NCBI GenBank assembly: GCA_035573435.1
Contig: DATMZR010000028.1
Location: forward strand, 1-64,000
DNA: 64,000 bases
Reading direction: 5' to 3'
Origin: Solirubrobacterales bacterium
GTDB lineage: Bacteria > Actinomycetota > Thermoleophilia > Solirubrobacterales > 70-9
The position numbers and the translations under genes were made by a program. The notes under the pieces are model-generated. The model worked only from the letters and a program-made list of their open reading frames with translations. It made no database searches and was not told the DNA's origin. Positions 1 to 9,080 of the stretch are shown one piece after another. The stretch's first letter is position 1; every line of letters begins with the position of its first letter.

Positions 1-293
1 TCGCCTGCCAGGCGGTATTCGACGTCGACCGTCTCGTGCTTGCGATAGGTGCCGAAGAGGCCGAGCAGCATTGCCAGCCAGCGAAATCCGCTCACCTTTC
101 CCTCTTTGACGATCGGATGCTCGAAGACGATCTCGCCGCGGCGAATCCGGAAGTCCGATCCCTCGCTCTGCTCGACTCCGTTCACGTAGACGCGGATCGG
201 CGGCTCGGCGCCACGTGGTAGGCGCACTCGGCGTCCCACCTCGACACCCTCGGAGACCCGGTCGAGCTTCACCTGGGGTTCGTTCGGGCTCAT
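1..293 (-). CDS. hypothetical protein, 3' end beyond window
   Basis: I do not recognise a family. The visible 97 residues begin MSPNEPQVKLDRVSEG and include a probable beta-rich stretch (IRVYVNGVEQSEGSDFRI) and one short hydrophobic segment (WLAMLLGLFG). The ATG at 293 overlaps the TGA of the upstream gene as ATGA, so the two are probably translationally coupled and work together. The C-terminus lies past coordinate 1, so full length and function cannot be judged. Confidence 0.6.
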   Translation of the reverse strand, partial: MSPNEPQVKLDRVSEGVEVGRRVRLPRGAEPPIRVYVNGVEQSEGSDFRIRRGEIVFEHPIVKEGKVSGFRWLAMLLGLFGTYRKHETVDVEYRLAG

Positions 294-634
294 CCCGTCA
301 ACGCCTCGCGGACGGCGTCGAATGCCGACCGATCCCGGCTCGGCTCGAGCCGGCGCTTGCGGATCACGCCCACATAGGGGACAAGCGCGCCGTCCCCCAT
401 AACATCGATCCCGGCCTCGCGGCCGCGCAGGACCCCGCCGGTGGACAGCTCGAGACGAGCGTGGACCCGCTGACCCGGCTCGTAGTCGCGCAGGGTGTTG
501 ACCCTCGTCAGCGGCCCTTCCCGGCGGACCGCCTCGGCGCGCCGCTCGAGTGCGTCGACGGCCTCGTCCACCGTTTCGAAGCTCTCCCGTTCGACGTTGG
601 GCCCGTGTCGAACCGTCAGGCGATACGCGGCCAC
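290..634 (-). CDS. conserved-looking hypothetical protein, 114 aa
   Basis: This small soluble protein has no family I can name. Its N-terminal half (RLTVRHGPNVERESFETVDEAVDALERR) looks like a small alpha/beta fold; its middle is charged, and GVLRGREAGIDVMGDGALVPYVGVIRKRRLEP follows in two blocks. The start is GTG at 634. A TAGCAT hexamer six bases upstream (641-646) and the lack of a Shine-Dalgarno point to a leaderless transcript. The stop overlaps the next start as ATGA, making a two-gene operon. Confidence 0.6.
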   Translation of the reverse strand: MAAYRLTVRHGPNVERESFETVDEAVDALERRAEAVRREGPLTRVNTLRDYEPGQRVHARLELSTGGVLRGREAGIDVMGDGALVPYVGVIRKRRLEPSRDRSAFDAVREALTG

Positions 635-640
635 CGATGC

Positions 641-646
641 ATGCTA
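641..646 (-). promoter_or_regulatory. -10 hexamer TAGCAT, leaderless type
   Basis: The hexamer TAGCAT ends six bases before the GTG at 634. That spacing would put transcription initiation at or next to the start codon. No clear -35 element is visible. Confidence 0.4.
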
Positions 647-674
647 AGCGCCTGGCTAGCGGCGAAGTCGCGGG

Positions 675-2075
675 TCAGGCGCCGCGGCGCTGGCGCTTGG
701 GCCGGCGGGCGGGCGGCCCGACGATCTTCTCCGGCCCCTCGCGCTGCCCGATCGGGATGTAGTCGCGATCCCTCTCTCCGGTGTAGATCTGCCGCGGGCG
801 AGCGATCTTCTGCTCGGGATCGTCATTCAGCTCCATCCACTGGGCGACCCAGCCCGAGGTGCGAGGGATCGCGAAGATCACGGTGAACATCTCGGTCGGA
901 ATCTGGAGTGCCTCGTAGATGATCCCCGAGTAGTAGTCGACGTTCGGGTAGAGCTTTCGCGAGGTGAAGTACTCGTCGTCCAGAGCGCGCTTGGCGAGCT
1001 CGCGAGCGATCTCGACCAGCGGGTTGTACTCGGTGGCCTCGAACACCTCGTCCATGTGCTGCTCGATGATCCGCGCGCGCGGGTCGTAGTTCTTGTAGAC
1101 GCGGTGCCCAAACCCCATCAGGCGCTCTTCGCGGTTCTTGACCCCTTCGAGGAAGCCGGGCACGTTCTCGACCGTCTCGATCCGGCGGAGCATGCGCAGC
1201 ACCGCCTCGTTGGCACCGCCGTGAAGGGGGCCGTAGAGGGCCGCCACCCCGGCGGCGACGGCAGAGTATGGGTCGACCTGTGAGGAGCCCACGCCGCGCA
1301 CCGCGTTGGTCGAGCAGTTCTGTTCGTGGTCGGCGTGGAGGATGAACAGCACGTCGAGCGCGCGCTCCAGCCGAGGGTCGGGCTCGTATCTGGCCTCGGT
1401 CTTCCTGAACATCATCGAGAGGAAGTTCCCGGGATAGCCCAGGTCGTTGTCGGGGTAGACGTAGGGGAGTCCCATGTTGTGCCGGTAGGCGAAGGCCGCC
1501 AGCGTCGGCACCTTGGCGATCATCCGAATCGCCGCCATGTAGCGCTCCTCGGGATCGTCGATGTGCTTGGCGTCGGGATAGAAGGTGGACAGCGCCCCGA
1601 CGCTCGCCAGCAGCATGCCCATCGGATGGGCGTCGTAGCGGAACCCCTGCAGGAACTGCTTGATGTCCTCGTGGACGAAGGTGTGGTGCGTGATGTCGAA
1701 GACCCACCGTTCGAGCTGCGCCTCCGTCGGCAGCTCCCCGAAAACCAGCAGGTAGGCGACCTCCAGGTAGCTCGATTGCTCACAGAGCTGCTCGATCGGG
1801 TACCCGCGGTGCTGGAGGACGCCAGCCTCGCCGTCGATGAACGTGATCGCCGAGCGACACGAGGCCGTGTTGGTGAACGCGGGGTCGTACGACATCAGGC
1901 CGAAGTCGTCGTCCGAGACCTTGATCTGGCGTAGGTCCATCGCCTTCACCGTCCCGTCCGTGACCTCGACCTCGTAGGTCTGGCCGGTTCGGTTGTCGGT
2001 GATCGTCAGCGTGTCCTGGCCGACGGTGGCCACGCCGCCGTCGCCTGCTGGCTGGGTGCGCTCGTCGGTGGCCAT
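675..2075 (-). CDS. gltA: citrate synthase
   Basis: Condenses oxaloacetate and acetyl-CoA to citrate, the entry step of the TCA cycle, in the cytoplasm. The 466-residue length fits type II GltA. Recognisable blocks are HADHEQNCST (about 247-256), GPLHGGANEAV with catalytic His285, MGFGHRVYK with His324, and YPNVDYYSG with the catalytic Asp380. An acidic N-terminal extension of about 45 residues and a basic C-terminal tail (RRPKRQRRGA) flank the core. I chose the ATG at 2075 because AGGAGA precedes it by a proper spacing; an upstream in-frame start at 2126 would add unconserved residues. The gene appears monocistronic. Confidence 0.96.
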   Translation of the reverse strand: MATDERTQPAGDGGVATVGQDTLTITDNRTGQTYEVEVTDGTVKAMDLRQIKVSDDDFGLMSYDPAFTNTASCRSAITFIDGEAGVLQHRGYPIEQLCEQSSYLEVAYLLVFGELPTEAQLERWVFDITHHTFVHEDIKQFLQGFRYDAHPMGMLLASVGALSTFYPDAKHIDDPEERYMAAIRMIAKVPTLAAFAYRHNMGLPYVYPDNDLGYPGNFLSMMFRKTEARYEPDPRLERALDVLFILHADHEQNCSTNAVRGVGSSQVDPYSAVAAGVAALYGPLHGGANEAVLRMLRRIETVENVPGFLEGVKNREERLMGFGHRVYKNYDPRARIIEQHMDEVFEATEYNPLVEIARELAKRALDDEYFTSRKLYPNVDYYSGIIYEALQIPTEMFTVIFAIPRTSGWVAQWMELNDDPEQKIARPRQIYTGERDRDYIPIGQREGPEKIVGPPARRPKRQRRGA

Positions 2076-2134
2076 GGCAATCTCCTGGTTGGGGGAGGTT
2101 CGTCTAAGGGTTCTCTCTCCCCTCATTTTGTCAG

Positions 2135-2914
2135 TTGCGGACTGCCCCGCGGCGCTTCTGGGAGGCTTCCCGCAAGTTGGCCACCGGGGAGACCGTCAGC
2201 TCGGAGCGAAAGCGCGGTGCGCTGGAGCTCTTCACGGGGCTTCAGCACCGCTACGACCTGCTCTCGGCGCTGCTCAGCTTCGGGCAGGATCCGCGCTGGC
2301 GCCGGACGATGGTCGCGGCTGTGGACGCCCGTCCGACCGAGCGCGTGCTCGACATCGCCACGGGCACCGGCCTGGTGGCGCGGGAGCTGGTGCGCCGCTA
2401 CGGGTGCTCCGTTGTGGGCGTCGACCAGAGCGTCGAGATGCTCGGCGGGGCCCGGCGGAGACTGGAGCGGGACCCCGAGCTTGCAGCGCACGTCGAACTG
2501 GTACAGGGCGAGGCGGAGCAGCTCGCGTTTGCCGACGCTGAGTTCGACCACCTCACGTTCACCTACCTGCTGCGCTACGTGGACGATCCCGGGGCGACGC
2601 TGGCGGAGCTGGCCCGGGTGGTGAGGCCGGGCGGGCGGATCGCCTCGCTCGAGTTCGGAGTTCCCGCGCCGCCGCTCTGGCTACCGCTCTGGCGCCTCTA
2701 CACCCGAGTTGGCTTGGCGGGCCTCGGTCGCCTGTTCGGTCGCGACTGGTACGAGGTGGGCCGCTTCCTGGGACCGAGCATCGAGGACCTGTACGAGCGG
2801 TGGCCGCTCGGGCGCCAGCTCGAGCTCTGGCAGGACGCCGGCATCTCGCGGGTGCGCCAGCGGCTCATGAGCCTTGGCGGTGGGGTGGTGACGTGGGGCG
2901 TCCGCGATGAATGA
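2135..2914 (+). CDS. UbiE/MenG-like SAM-dependent methyltransferase
   Basis: Likely C-methylates a quinone precursor or similar lipid using S-adenosylmethionine. The Rossmann SAM-binding motif is VLDIATGTGLVAREL (about 70-84), followed by VVGVDQSVEML and the FDHLTFTYLLRYVDD block; all match the UbiE/COQ5/MenG family, and 259 residues is a normal length. The start is TTG at 2135 with no strong ribosome site, and a slightly later start is possible. It overlaps the next gene by eight bases, so the pair is probably cotranscribed. The true substrate is not shown by sequence. Confidence 0.8.
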   Translation: MRTAPRRFWEASRKLATGETVSSERKRGALELFTGLQHRYDLLSALLSFGQDPRWRRTMVAAVDARPTERVLDIATGTGLVARELVRRYGCSVVGVDQSVEMLGGARRRLERDPELAAHVELVQGEAEQLAFADAEFDHLTFTYLLRYVDDPGATLAELARVVRPGGRIASLEFGVPAPPLWLPLWRLYTRVGLAGLGRLFGRDWYEVGRFLGPSIEDLYERWPLGRQLELWQDAGISRVRQRLMSLGGGVVTWGVRDE

Positions 2915-3653
2915 GGCGGCTGAGAGGCCTGCTTTCTACGCGCTCCGCACGGGAGGATGGCGCGACCTCGTCACCCTCCTGCACCCGCCGTACACAGCTT
3001 GGCATTTGAGCTACGTGGCGTTCGGTGCGGCCGCGGCGCCCGAGCTTCATCCGGTGCGCCTCTGGGCGGCGCTCGGCGCATTCTTTCTGGCCGTCGGGGT
3101 TGCGGCCCATGCGCTCGACGAGCTCAAGGGACATCCGCTCCGCACCCGGCTTTCAGACCGCGCCCTGACGCTGCTTGCCGCGGCCGGGCTCGCCGGCGCG
3201 GTGGCGATCGGGATCGCCGGCCTATTCGTCGTCTCCGCCAGCCTCCTCCCCTTCGTCGTCGCCGGCGCCTTGATGGTTCTCGCCTACAACCTCGAGCTGG
3301 CAGGTGGACGCTTCCACACGGATTTCTGGTTCGCCGTTGCCTGGGGGGCCTTCCCGGCGCTGACGGGCTTCTGGGTGAACGCCCTCGGCGTCCACTCGCT
3401 GGGGGATGCAGTCGCGGGTGCCGGCGTGACCGCGGCCTGCTTCGGCCTCAGCGTCGCCCAGCGCCGGCTCTCGACCCCGGCTCGCGAGCTTCGCCGCCGG
3501 ACCGTCGCGGTCAGCGGGGAGCAGCGGCTCGCCGATGGCACCAGCCGCGAGCTCACCGCCGCACGCCTCGCGGCCCCGCTGGACGGCGCGCTGGCGGCGC
3601 TCTCCGTGGCGCTCGTCCTGCTGGCCACCGCCCTGGTCGCAGTTCGCCTCTGA
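2907..3653 (+). CDS. polytopic membrane protein, UbiA-prenyltransferase-like
   Basis: The 248-residue protein has about seven hydrophobic segments. The stretch HALDELKGHPLRTRLSDRAL after the second segment resembles the polar, Asp-containing loop of UbiA-type prenyltransferases, but a clear NDxxDxxxD motif is missing, so this is a weak family call. Its ATG lies inside the end of the methyltransferase gene. That coupling supports a joint role in lipid or quinone modification, for example a membrane partner that binds the hydrophobic substrate. Function is inferred from context. Confidence 0.6.
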   Translation: MNEAAERPAFYALRTGGWRDLVTLLHPPYTAWHLSYVAFGAAAAPELHPVRLWAALGAFFLAVGVAAHALDELKGHPLRTRLSDRALTLLAAAGLAGAVAIGIAGLFVVSASLLPFVVAGALMVLAYNLELAGGRFHTDFWFAVAWGAFPALTGFWVNALGVHSLGDAVAGAGVTAACFGLSVAQRRLSTPARELRRRTVAVSGEQRLADGTSRELTAARLAAPLDGALAALSVALVLLATALVAVRL

Positions 3654-3697
3654 GTGGCGACGGGCGCGCGGCGTTTCAATCGCGGGAGCAGCAGCCG

Positions 3698-4630
3698 CTA
3701 GCCACCGAGCTCGAAGTGCGTCATCGCGCGCAGCTGCTCGTAGCGCTCCGCGATCTCCGGCTCCGTGAGCCGAGCAACGCGCTCGGTGCCGAACGCCTCG
3801 ACGTTGAACGAGGCGAGCACGGTCCCGTAGGCGAGCGCCCGGCGCAGAGCTGCGTCACTGAGGCGCTCAGTCCCCTGCATGTCGAGATAGCCGAGAAAGC
3901 CGCCCGCAAAGCTGTCCCCGGCGCCCGTGGGGTCGCGGACGTCCTCGAGCAGGAACCCCGGTAGCGCGAAGGACGTGTCGGCCGTGAACAGCACCGCGCC
4001 GTACTCACCGCGCTTGGCGACCACGATTCGGGGGCCGATGTCCATCAGCGCCCGGGCGGCGCGCGCAAGGTTCGGTTCCTCGGTGAGCATTCGCACCTCG
4101 GCGTCGTTGAGCAATACGCAATCGACCTCGCCGACGGCCGCGATCAACGAGTCCCTCGTGGTGTCGATCCAGAGATTCATCGAGTCGAGGGCTGTGAGCC
4201 GAGCCGATTCGCACTGGGCCCGCACGCGCCGCTGGAGGTCGGGCTGGATGTTGCCGAGGAACAGGCCTTCCGCGCGGCTCGACGCCTCGGAGAGCTTCGG
4301 CTCGAAGTCGGCGAACACGCCCAGCTGCGTGTCGTCCGTATGGGCGACGTTGAGGTCGGCCGCATAATGGCCTCGCCAGTAGAACGTCTGGCCTCCGGCG
4401 ACTCGCTCGATGTCGGTGACGTCCACTCCCCGCGAGCTGAGCAGCTCGACGTGCTCTTCTCCGAAGTCATCGCCCACCGGGCCGACCACGTGGACGGTGG
4501 TGAAGAAGCTGGCCGCGAGCGCGAAGTGCACGGCGGAGCCGCCAAGCATCCGCTCGCGCTCCCCGAACGGGGTGCTGACGGAGTCGAATGCGATCGAGCC
4601 GACCACGGTGAGAGACACGAGGTCGTGCAT
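3698..4630 (-). CDS. PfkB-family carbohydrate/nucleoside kinase
   Basis: Predicted ribokinase-like sugar or nucleoside kinase of 310 residues. It has the N-terminal glycine pair in MLGGSAVHFALAAS and the C-terminal signature DPTGAGDSFAGGF, whose Asp is the catalytic base and whose GAGD forms the anion hole. The start at ATG 4630 gives MHDLVSLTVVGSIAFDS, a typical first beta strand; upstream extension to 4717 would overlap the divergent gene. It is divergent from a GH15 gene (start 4686). The substrate cannot be read from sequence. Confidence 0.88.
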   Translation of the reverse strand: MHDLVSLTVVGSIAFDSVSTPFGERERMLGGSAVHFALAASFFTTVHVVGPVGDDFGEEHVELLSSRGVDVTDIERVAGGQTFYWRGHYAADLNVAHTDDTQLGVFADFEPKLSEASSRAEGLFLGNIQPDLQRRVRAQCESARLTALDSMNLWIDTTRDSLIAAVGEVDCVLLNDAEVRMLTEEPNLARAARALMDIGPRIVVAKRGEYGAVLFTADTSFALPGFLLEDVRDPTGAGDSFAGGFLGYLDMQGTERLSDAALRRALAYGTVLASFNVEAFGTERVARLTEPEIAERYEQLRAMTHFELGG

Positions 4631-4672
4631 CCTAAGAGCCAGCCACTCAGGCGGCTCTCGAAGCCAGGTCGA

Positions 4673-4678
4673 TAGCGT
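4673..4678 (+). promoter_or_regulatory. -10 hexamer TAGCGT, leaderless type
   Basis: TAGCGT sits seven bases before the ATG of the GH15 gene and there is no Shine-Dalgarno sequence, consistent with leaderless transcription. Confidence 0.4.
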
Positions 4679-4685
4679 TCCCGAG

Positions 4686-6626
4686 ATGGAGCTCGCCGCG
4701 GAAGCACAACGGCTCACAGCGCGGGCGGCGGGACCCGACTTCCACGCGATCGGCGACTACGGGTTCCTCTCCGACTGCCACACCGGCGCCCTGGTCGCCT
4801 CGGACGGGACGGTGGAGTGGCTCTGCCTACCGCGATTCGACTCGCCGAGCATCTTCGCCGCCCTTCTCGACCGCGCGGCTGGCGCCTTCCGGGTCGGGCC
4901 GCGGGGGCTTCGGGCCCCTGTGGCGCGCCGTTACGTCCCGGGCACGAACGTGCTCGAGACGAGCTGGATGACCGAGACGGGTTGGTTCGTCGTCCGCGAC
5001 GCGCTGGCCCTGGCTCCGAGCGGCGACGAGGGGGACGGCGTACACATGCACGCGCGCGAGCTGGGGCCGCACGATGCGGAGCATCTGCTCATTCGCACGG
5101 TGGAGTGTGTGCACGGACGGGTCGAGATCGAGACGGTCTGCGAGCCGGCGTTCGACTACGCCACGGAGGCGGCCCGCTGGACGCTTGTGGACGGAGACGC
5201 ATTGGCGGCCGATGCCAGCGGTGGCGAGCCTCTTCGCCTGCTCGGAGACATCCCGCTTCAGATCGATGGACCGGTCGCCCGCGGCACGCGAATCCTGGAG
5301 GCGGGAGACCGGTGTTTCTCGTGCCTTTCCTGGCGCGAGGAGCTGAGCGGCCCCAAGGACGCCACGGACGCCGCCGCCCGGGTCGATTGCACCGTCCAGC
5401 TCTGGCGCCGCTGGCTCGAGGCGGGTACGTTTCCCGACCACCCCTGGCGCTGGACCCTGCAGCGCTCGGCGCTGGTGCTCAAGGGACTCACGTACGAGCC
5501 GACCGGGGCGATGGTCGCGGCGCTGACCACCTCGCTGCCCGAGACGCCTGGCGGAGAGCGCAACTGGGACTACCGCTACACCTGGATCCGGGACGCGACC
5601 TTCACCCTCTGGAGCCTGCACGTGATCGGCTTCGACCAGGAGGCCCGCGAATTCATGGAGTTCGTCGGCGATCTCTTCCACGGGCGGGGGCCCGCGACCC
5701 AGATCATGTTCGGGATCGGCGGCGAGACCGAGCTCACCGAGAGGACGCTGGACCACCTCTCCGGCTACGTCGGCTCGCGTCCTGTGCGGGTCGGCAACGC
5801 CGCCTATGACCAGCGCCAGAACGACGTCTACGGTGCCCTGCTCGATTCGATCTACATCCACTCCAAGACCCGCGAGGGCGTGCCCGAGCAGATGGCAACG
5901 ATCGTCTCCGAGCAGGCGGAGGGGGCCGCTTCCGCCTGGCGCCTCCCCGATCAGGGAATCTGGGAGGCGCGCGGCGAGCCCAAGCACTATGTCTCATCGA
6001 AGCTGATGAGCTGGGTGGCGCTCGACCGCGCTACGCGGCTCGCCAAAGACCGTGGCACCGAGGGGCCGGCCGAGAGCTGGCAACAGGAGGCGGACACGGT
6101 GAAGGCTGAGATCCTCGAGCGGGGCGTGAGTGAGCGGGGCGTCTTCCGCCAGCACTACGAGACCGACGCCCTCGATGCCTCACTGCTGCTGATCCCGCTG
6201 GTTCGTTTCCTGCCGGCGCGCGACGAGCGCGTGCGTGCCACGGTGCTGGCGATCGCGGACGAGCTCACCGAGCACGGGCTCGTGCTCCGATACCGCGTCG
6301 ACGAAACCGAGGACGGGCTCAGCGGAAAGGAGGGGACCTTCACGATCTGCTCGTTTTGGCTGGTCTCCGCGCTATCGGAGATCGGCGAGCGAAAACGGGC
6401 GCGGAAGCTCTGTGCGCGAGTGCTGACGCATATGACGCCGATCGGCCTCTATGCGGAGGAGATCGAGGGGATGAGCGGTGCTCAGCTCGGCAACTTCCCG
6501 CAGGCCTTCACGCACCTGGCGCTGATCAACGCGGTATCGCATGTGATCGCGGACGAGCAGCGGGGCGACCAGGACGAGCCGAGCGCCGTCTTCACGGAGC
6601 TGCGGGCCGCCGGTGCAGCCGGCTGA
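4686..6626 (+). CDS. glycoside hydrolase family 15 (glucoamylase/trehalase type)
   Basis: Likely hydrolyses alpha-linked glucosides such as trehalose or malto-oligosaccharides in the cytoplasm; no signal peptide is seen. The N-terminal domain (IGDYGFLSDCHTGALVASDGTVEWLCLPRFDSPS in two parts, about 18-51) is the DUF5911-type domain found before bacterial GH15 catalytic modules. The (alpha/alpha)6 barrel has NWDYRYTWIRDATFTLW, the substrate-binding region, and later EGTFTICSFWLVSAL and AEEIEGMSGAQLGNFPQAFTH with the catalytic acids expected in the two glutamate-containing blocks. The 646-residue length is typical. The ATG at 4686 was chosen over upstream codons because homology begins there. 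Trehalase activity is known for mycobacterial relatives, but specificity is undetermined here. Confidence 0.92.
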   Translation: MELAAEAQRLTARAAGPDFHAIGDYGFLSDCHTGALVASDGTVEWLCLPRFDSPSIFAALLDRAAGAFRVGPRGLRAPVARRYVPGTNVLETSWMTETGWFVVRDALALAPSGDEGDGVHMHARELGPHDAEHLLIRTVECVHGRVEIETVCEPAFDYATEAARWTLVDGDALAADASGGEPLRLLGDIPLQIDGPVARGTRILEAGDRCFSCLSWREELSGPKDATDAAARVDCTVQLWRRWLEAGTFPDHPWRWTLQRSALVLKGLTYEPTGAMVAALTTSLPETPGGERNWDYRYTWIRDATFTLWSLHVIGFDQEAREFMEFVGDLFHGRGPATQIMFGIGGETELTERTLDHLSGYVGSRPVRVGNAAYDQRQNDVYGALLDSIYIHSKTREGVPEQMATIVSEQAEGAASAWRLPDQGIWEARGEPKHYVSSKLMSWVALDRATRLAKDRGTEGPAESWQQEADTVKAEILERGVSERGVFRQHYETDALDASLLLIPLVRFLPARDERVRATVLAIADELTEHGLVLRYRVDETEDGLSGKEGTFTICSFWLVSALSEIGERKRARKLCARVLTHMTPIGLYAEEIEGMSGAQLGNFPQAFTHLALINAVSHVIADEQRGDQDEPSAVFTELRAAGAAG

Positions 6627-6665
6627 GGCTCAGCGCTCCGTACACTCCTGCGCGATCAATTCGAG

Positions 6666-7616
6666 ATGAAGGCGATCCAGATCGACGAATTCGGCGGACC
6701 GGAGGTCATGAGCCTGACCGAGGTCCCGGACCCCGAGCCGGCCGCCGGCGAGGTCCTCGTGGAGGTGACGCGGGCGGGCATCAACTTCGCCGACACCCAT
6801 GTGACCCGCAACGACTACCTCGCAAGCCAGGAGCTACCGCTCATACCCGGCGGGGAGATCGCGGGCCGGACGGCCGACGGCAGCCGAGTCGCGGCGCTTC
6901 TGGCCAAGGGCGGCTACGCCCAGAAGGTGGCCGTCAACGAGGCGGTCCTGGTGCCGGTCCCCGACCAGGTGTCGGACGAGCAGGCCGCCGCCTTGCTCCT
7001 ACAGGGGCTCACGGCGCGCAGCGTGCTGCGAATCTCCGCCCGACTTCAGGAGGGCGAGTCCGTGGTGGTCCAGGCCGCCGCCGGGGGCACCGGCTCGCTC
7101 GCCGTGCAGCTGGCCAAACGCATGGGCGCCGGTCGGGTGATCGGGCTGGCGTCATCCGAGGACAAGCGCGAGCTGGCGCAGCGGTTGGGCGCCGACGTCG
7201 CGATCGACTCTCGAGCCGGTGACCTGCAGGCGGCGATCCTCGAGGCGAACGAGGGCAAGCCGGTCGACGTGGTCCTCGAGATGACCGGCGGCGAGTGCTT
7301 TGAGGCGTGCCTGTCGGCACTTGCACCCTTCGGCCGGCTGGTCACCTACGGGCTCGCCTCGCGGGAGCCGGTGGAGGTCCGAAACGCGGACCTGATGCGA
7401 ACCAGCCGCGCCATCGTCGGATTCTGGCTCGTGAACCTGTTCAGTCGCCCGCACGAGGTTCGCGAGGGAATCGCCGAGCTGCTGTCGGCGGTCGCTGCTG
7501 GGGAGCTGGAGGTGGTGATCGGTGGCGTGTACCCGCTGTCGGAGGCGCAGCGCGCCCACGAGGACATCGCCGCACGGCGAACACACGGCAAGCTGTTGCT
7601 CGACCCGAGTCAGTGA
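6666..7616 (+). CDS. zinc-independent quinone oxidoreductase, MDR family
   Basis: NADPH-dependent medium-chain reductase of 316 residues, similar to QOR (zeta-crystallin type). The GroES-like half begins MKAIQIDEFGGPEVM and contains INFADTHVTRNDY; the nucleotide-binding fold has VVVQAAAGGTGSLAVQLAKRMG, where AAxGGxG replaces the zinc-ADH GxGxxG. The catalytic-zinc cysteines are absent, as in the QOR subfamily. A TACACT hexamer about 18 bases upstream of the ATG is a possible -10. It probably reduces quinones or enones; the substrate is unknown. Confidence 0.88.
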   Translation: MKAIQIDEFGGPEVMSLTEVPDPEPAAGEVLVEVTRAGINFADTHVTRNDYLASQELPLIPGGEIAGRTADGSRVAALLAKGGYAQKVAVNEAVLVPVPDQVSDEQAAALLLQGLTARSVLRISARLQEGESVVVQAAAGGTGSLAVQLAKRMGAGRVIGLASSEDKRELAQRLGADVAIDSRAGDLQAAILEANEGKPVDVVLEMTGGECFEACLSALAPFGRLVTYGLASREPVEVRNADLMRTSRAIVGFWLVNLFSRPHEVREGIAELLSAVAAGELEVVIGGVYPLSEAQRAHEDIAARRTHGKLLLDPSQ

Positions 7617-7629
7617 CGGCCGCCACTCA

Positions 7630-9069
7630 GTGACCACCTTTCGCGAGCTGGGGCTTTCGGACGAGCTCACCGAGGCCCTCGACGAGCTCGGCTACACCGA
7701 CCCGACGCCGATTCAGGAACAGGCCATTCCCGCGCTGCTCGCCGGTCACGATGTGATCGGCCAGGCGCAAACGGGGACGGGCAAGACGGCGGCTTTCGGG
7801 CTGCCGATGCTCCAATTCCTCGATCCGGACTCGAGCGACACCCAGGCGCTGGTCCTGACGCCTACCCGTGAGCTCTGCATCCAGGTGACCCAGGCGCTCC
7901 GGACCTACGCCGAGCACCTGCCGGTCGAGGTCACCGCTGTTTTCGGAGGCCAGGCCGTCCAGACACAGCAGTCGAGGCTTCGAGCGGGCGCCCAGGTCGT
8001 GGTGGCGACCGTGGGGCGAACGCTGGACTTGGTCTCGCGCGGCTCCCTGGACCTCGCCGCAACCCGCTACATCGTCCTCGACGAGGCCGACGAAATGCTC
8101 GACCTCGGCTTCATCGACGAGGTCGAGCGCATTCTGCGGCTCAGCCCCTCCGGCCGGCAGACCTCGCTGTTCTCGGCCACCATCCCGCCCCCGATCGAGC
8201 GGCTCGCCGACCGCTATATGTACGACCCCGTCACGATCAAGGTGACCCCGCAGCAGATCACCGTCGACGCAATCGAGCAAGCCTTCGTAGAGGTGCCCGC
8301 GCGGGGCAAGGTCGATCGCCTGGTCGAGGTGCTGCGAGCCGAGGATCCCGAGCAGGCGATTATCTTCTGCCGCACGAAGATCGGCACGGCGAGGCTCGAC
8401 GAGACGCTTCGCGGCCGCGGGCTCCAGGTCAAGGCGCTCCACGGAGACCTGAGTCAGGGCCAGCGCGATGGCGTGATGCTCGCCTTCAAGGACCACCGGC
8501 TCCGACTGCTGGTGGCGACGGACGTCGCCGCCCGCGGCCTCGACATCGAGCACGTCACCCACGTGATCAACTACGACGTCCCGGACACCTCCGAGGGATA
8601 CGTCCACCGGGTTGGTCGCACGGGGCGAGTTGGCCGGACGGGGCGCGCGATCACCTTCGTGACGCCGAAGCAACGCCAGGAGATCCCGCGCATCGAGCGC
8701 GAGGCCCGAACCCGGATCGGCGAGTGGGAGCCTCCCGAGGAGCGGCTGGAGCACGCGCCGCGGCCGCGACTGCGCGAGCACCGTCCCGCTGCAGGCGCCG
8801 CGCCTGCCGAACGAGCGGCGGACTCCGGCGAAGGGCCCGTGAAGCTGTTCGTGAACCGCGGCCGGCGCAGCGGCATCGACGAGCGGGATGTCCGCTGGGC
8901 GCTTACCGACGGGGCGGTGATCCCCGAGGACGCGATCGGCTCCATCAGGGTCCTCGATCGCTTCTCCTTCGTCGAGCTCGACGCCGGGCACGCCGAGCAG
9001 GCGGTGGAGCGCCTCGAGGGCACCAAGCTGAAGGGAAAGCAGATCCGGGTGGAGTACGCGAAGGGCTAG
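7630..9069 (+). CDS. DEAD-box ATP-dependent RNA helicase with DbpA-type RNA-binding domain
   Basis: Unwinds RNA duplexes during ribosome assembly or cold adaptation, as known for CsdA/DeaD and DbpA. The 479-residue protein has all core motifs: Q motif in TPIQEQA, Walker A AQTGTGKT (46-53), PTREL (78-82), DEAD (151-154), SAT (182-184), RGLDI and HRVGRTGRVGRTGR. The C-terminal 75 residues (KLFVNRGRRSGIDERDVRW onward) match the DbpA RNA-binding fold. Motif Ib is TVGR rather than the usual TPGR, a small oddity. The GTG at 7630 starts the conserved TFRELGLS block. It follows the oxidoreductase by 13 bases and may be cotranscribed. Confidence 0.95.
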   Translation: MTTFRELGLSDELTEALDELGYTDPTPIQEQAIPALLAGHDVIGQAQTGTGKTAAFGLPMLQFLDPDSSDTQALVLTPTRELCIQVTQALRTYAEHLPVEVTAVFGGQAVQTQQSRLRAGAQVVVATVGRTLDLVSRGSLDLAATRYIVLDEADEMLDLGFIDEVERILRLSPSGRQTSLFSATIPPPIERLADRYMYDPVTIKVTPQQITVDAIEQAFVEVPARGKVDRLVEVLRAEDPEQAIIFCRTKIGTARLDETLRGRGLQVKALHGDLSQGQRDGVMLAFKDHRLRLLVATDVAARGLDIEHVTHVINYDVPDTSEGYVHRVGRTGRVGRTGRAITFVTPKQRQEIPRIEREARTRIGEWEPPEERLEHAPRPRLREHRPAAGAAPAERAADSGEGPVKLFVNRGRRSGIDERDVRWALTDGAVIPEDAIGSIRVLDRFSFVELDAGHAEQAVERLEGTKLKGKQIRVEYAKG

Positions 9070-9080
9070 GAATCATTCTG

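Noticed and set aside
36-886. Short plus-strand frames at the window start.
   Set aside because: They are antisense to the two coupled hypothetical genes and to citrate synthase, and have no ribosome site or conserved wording.
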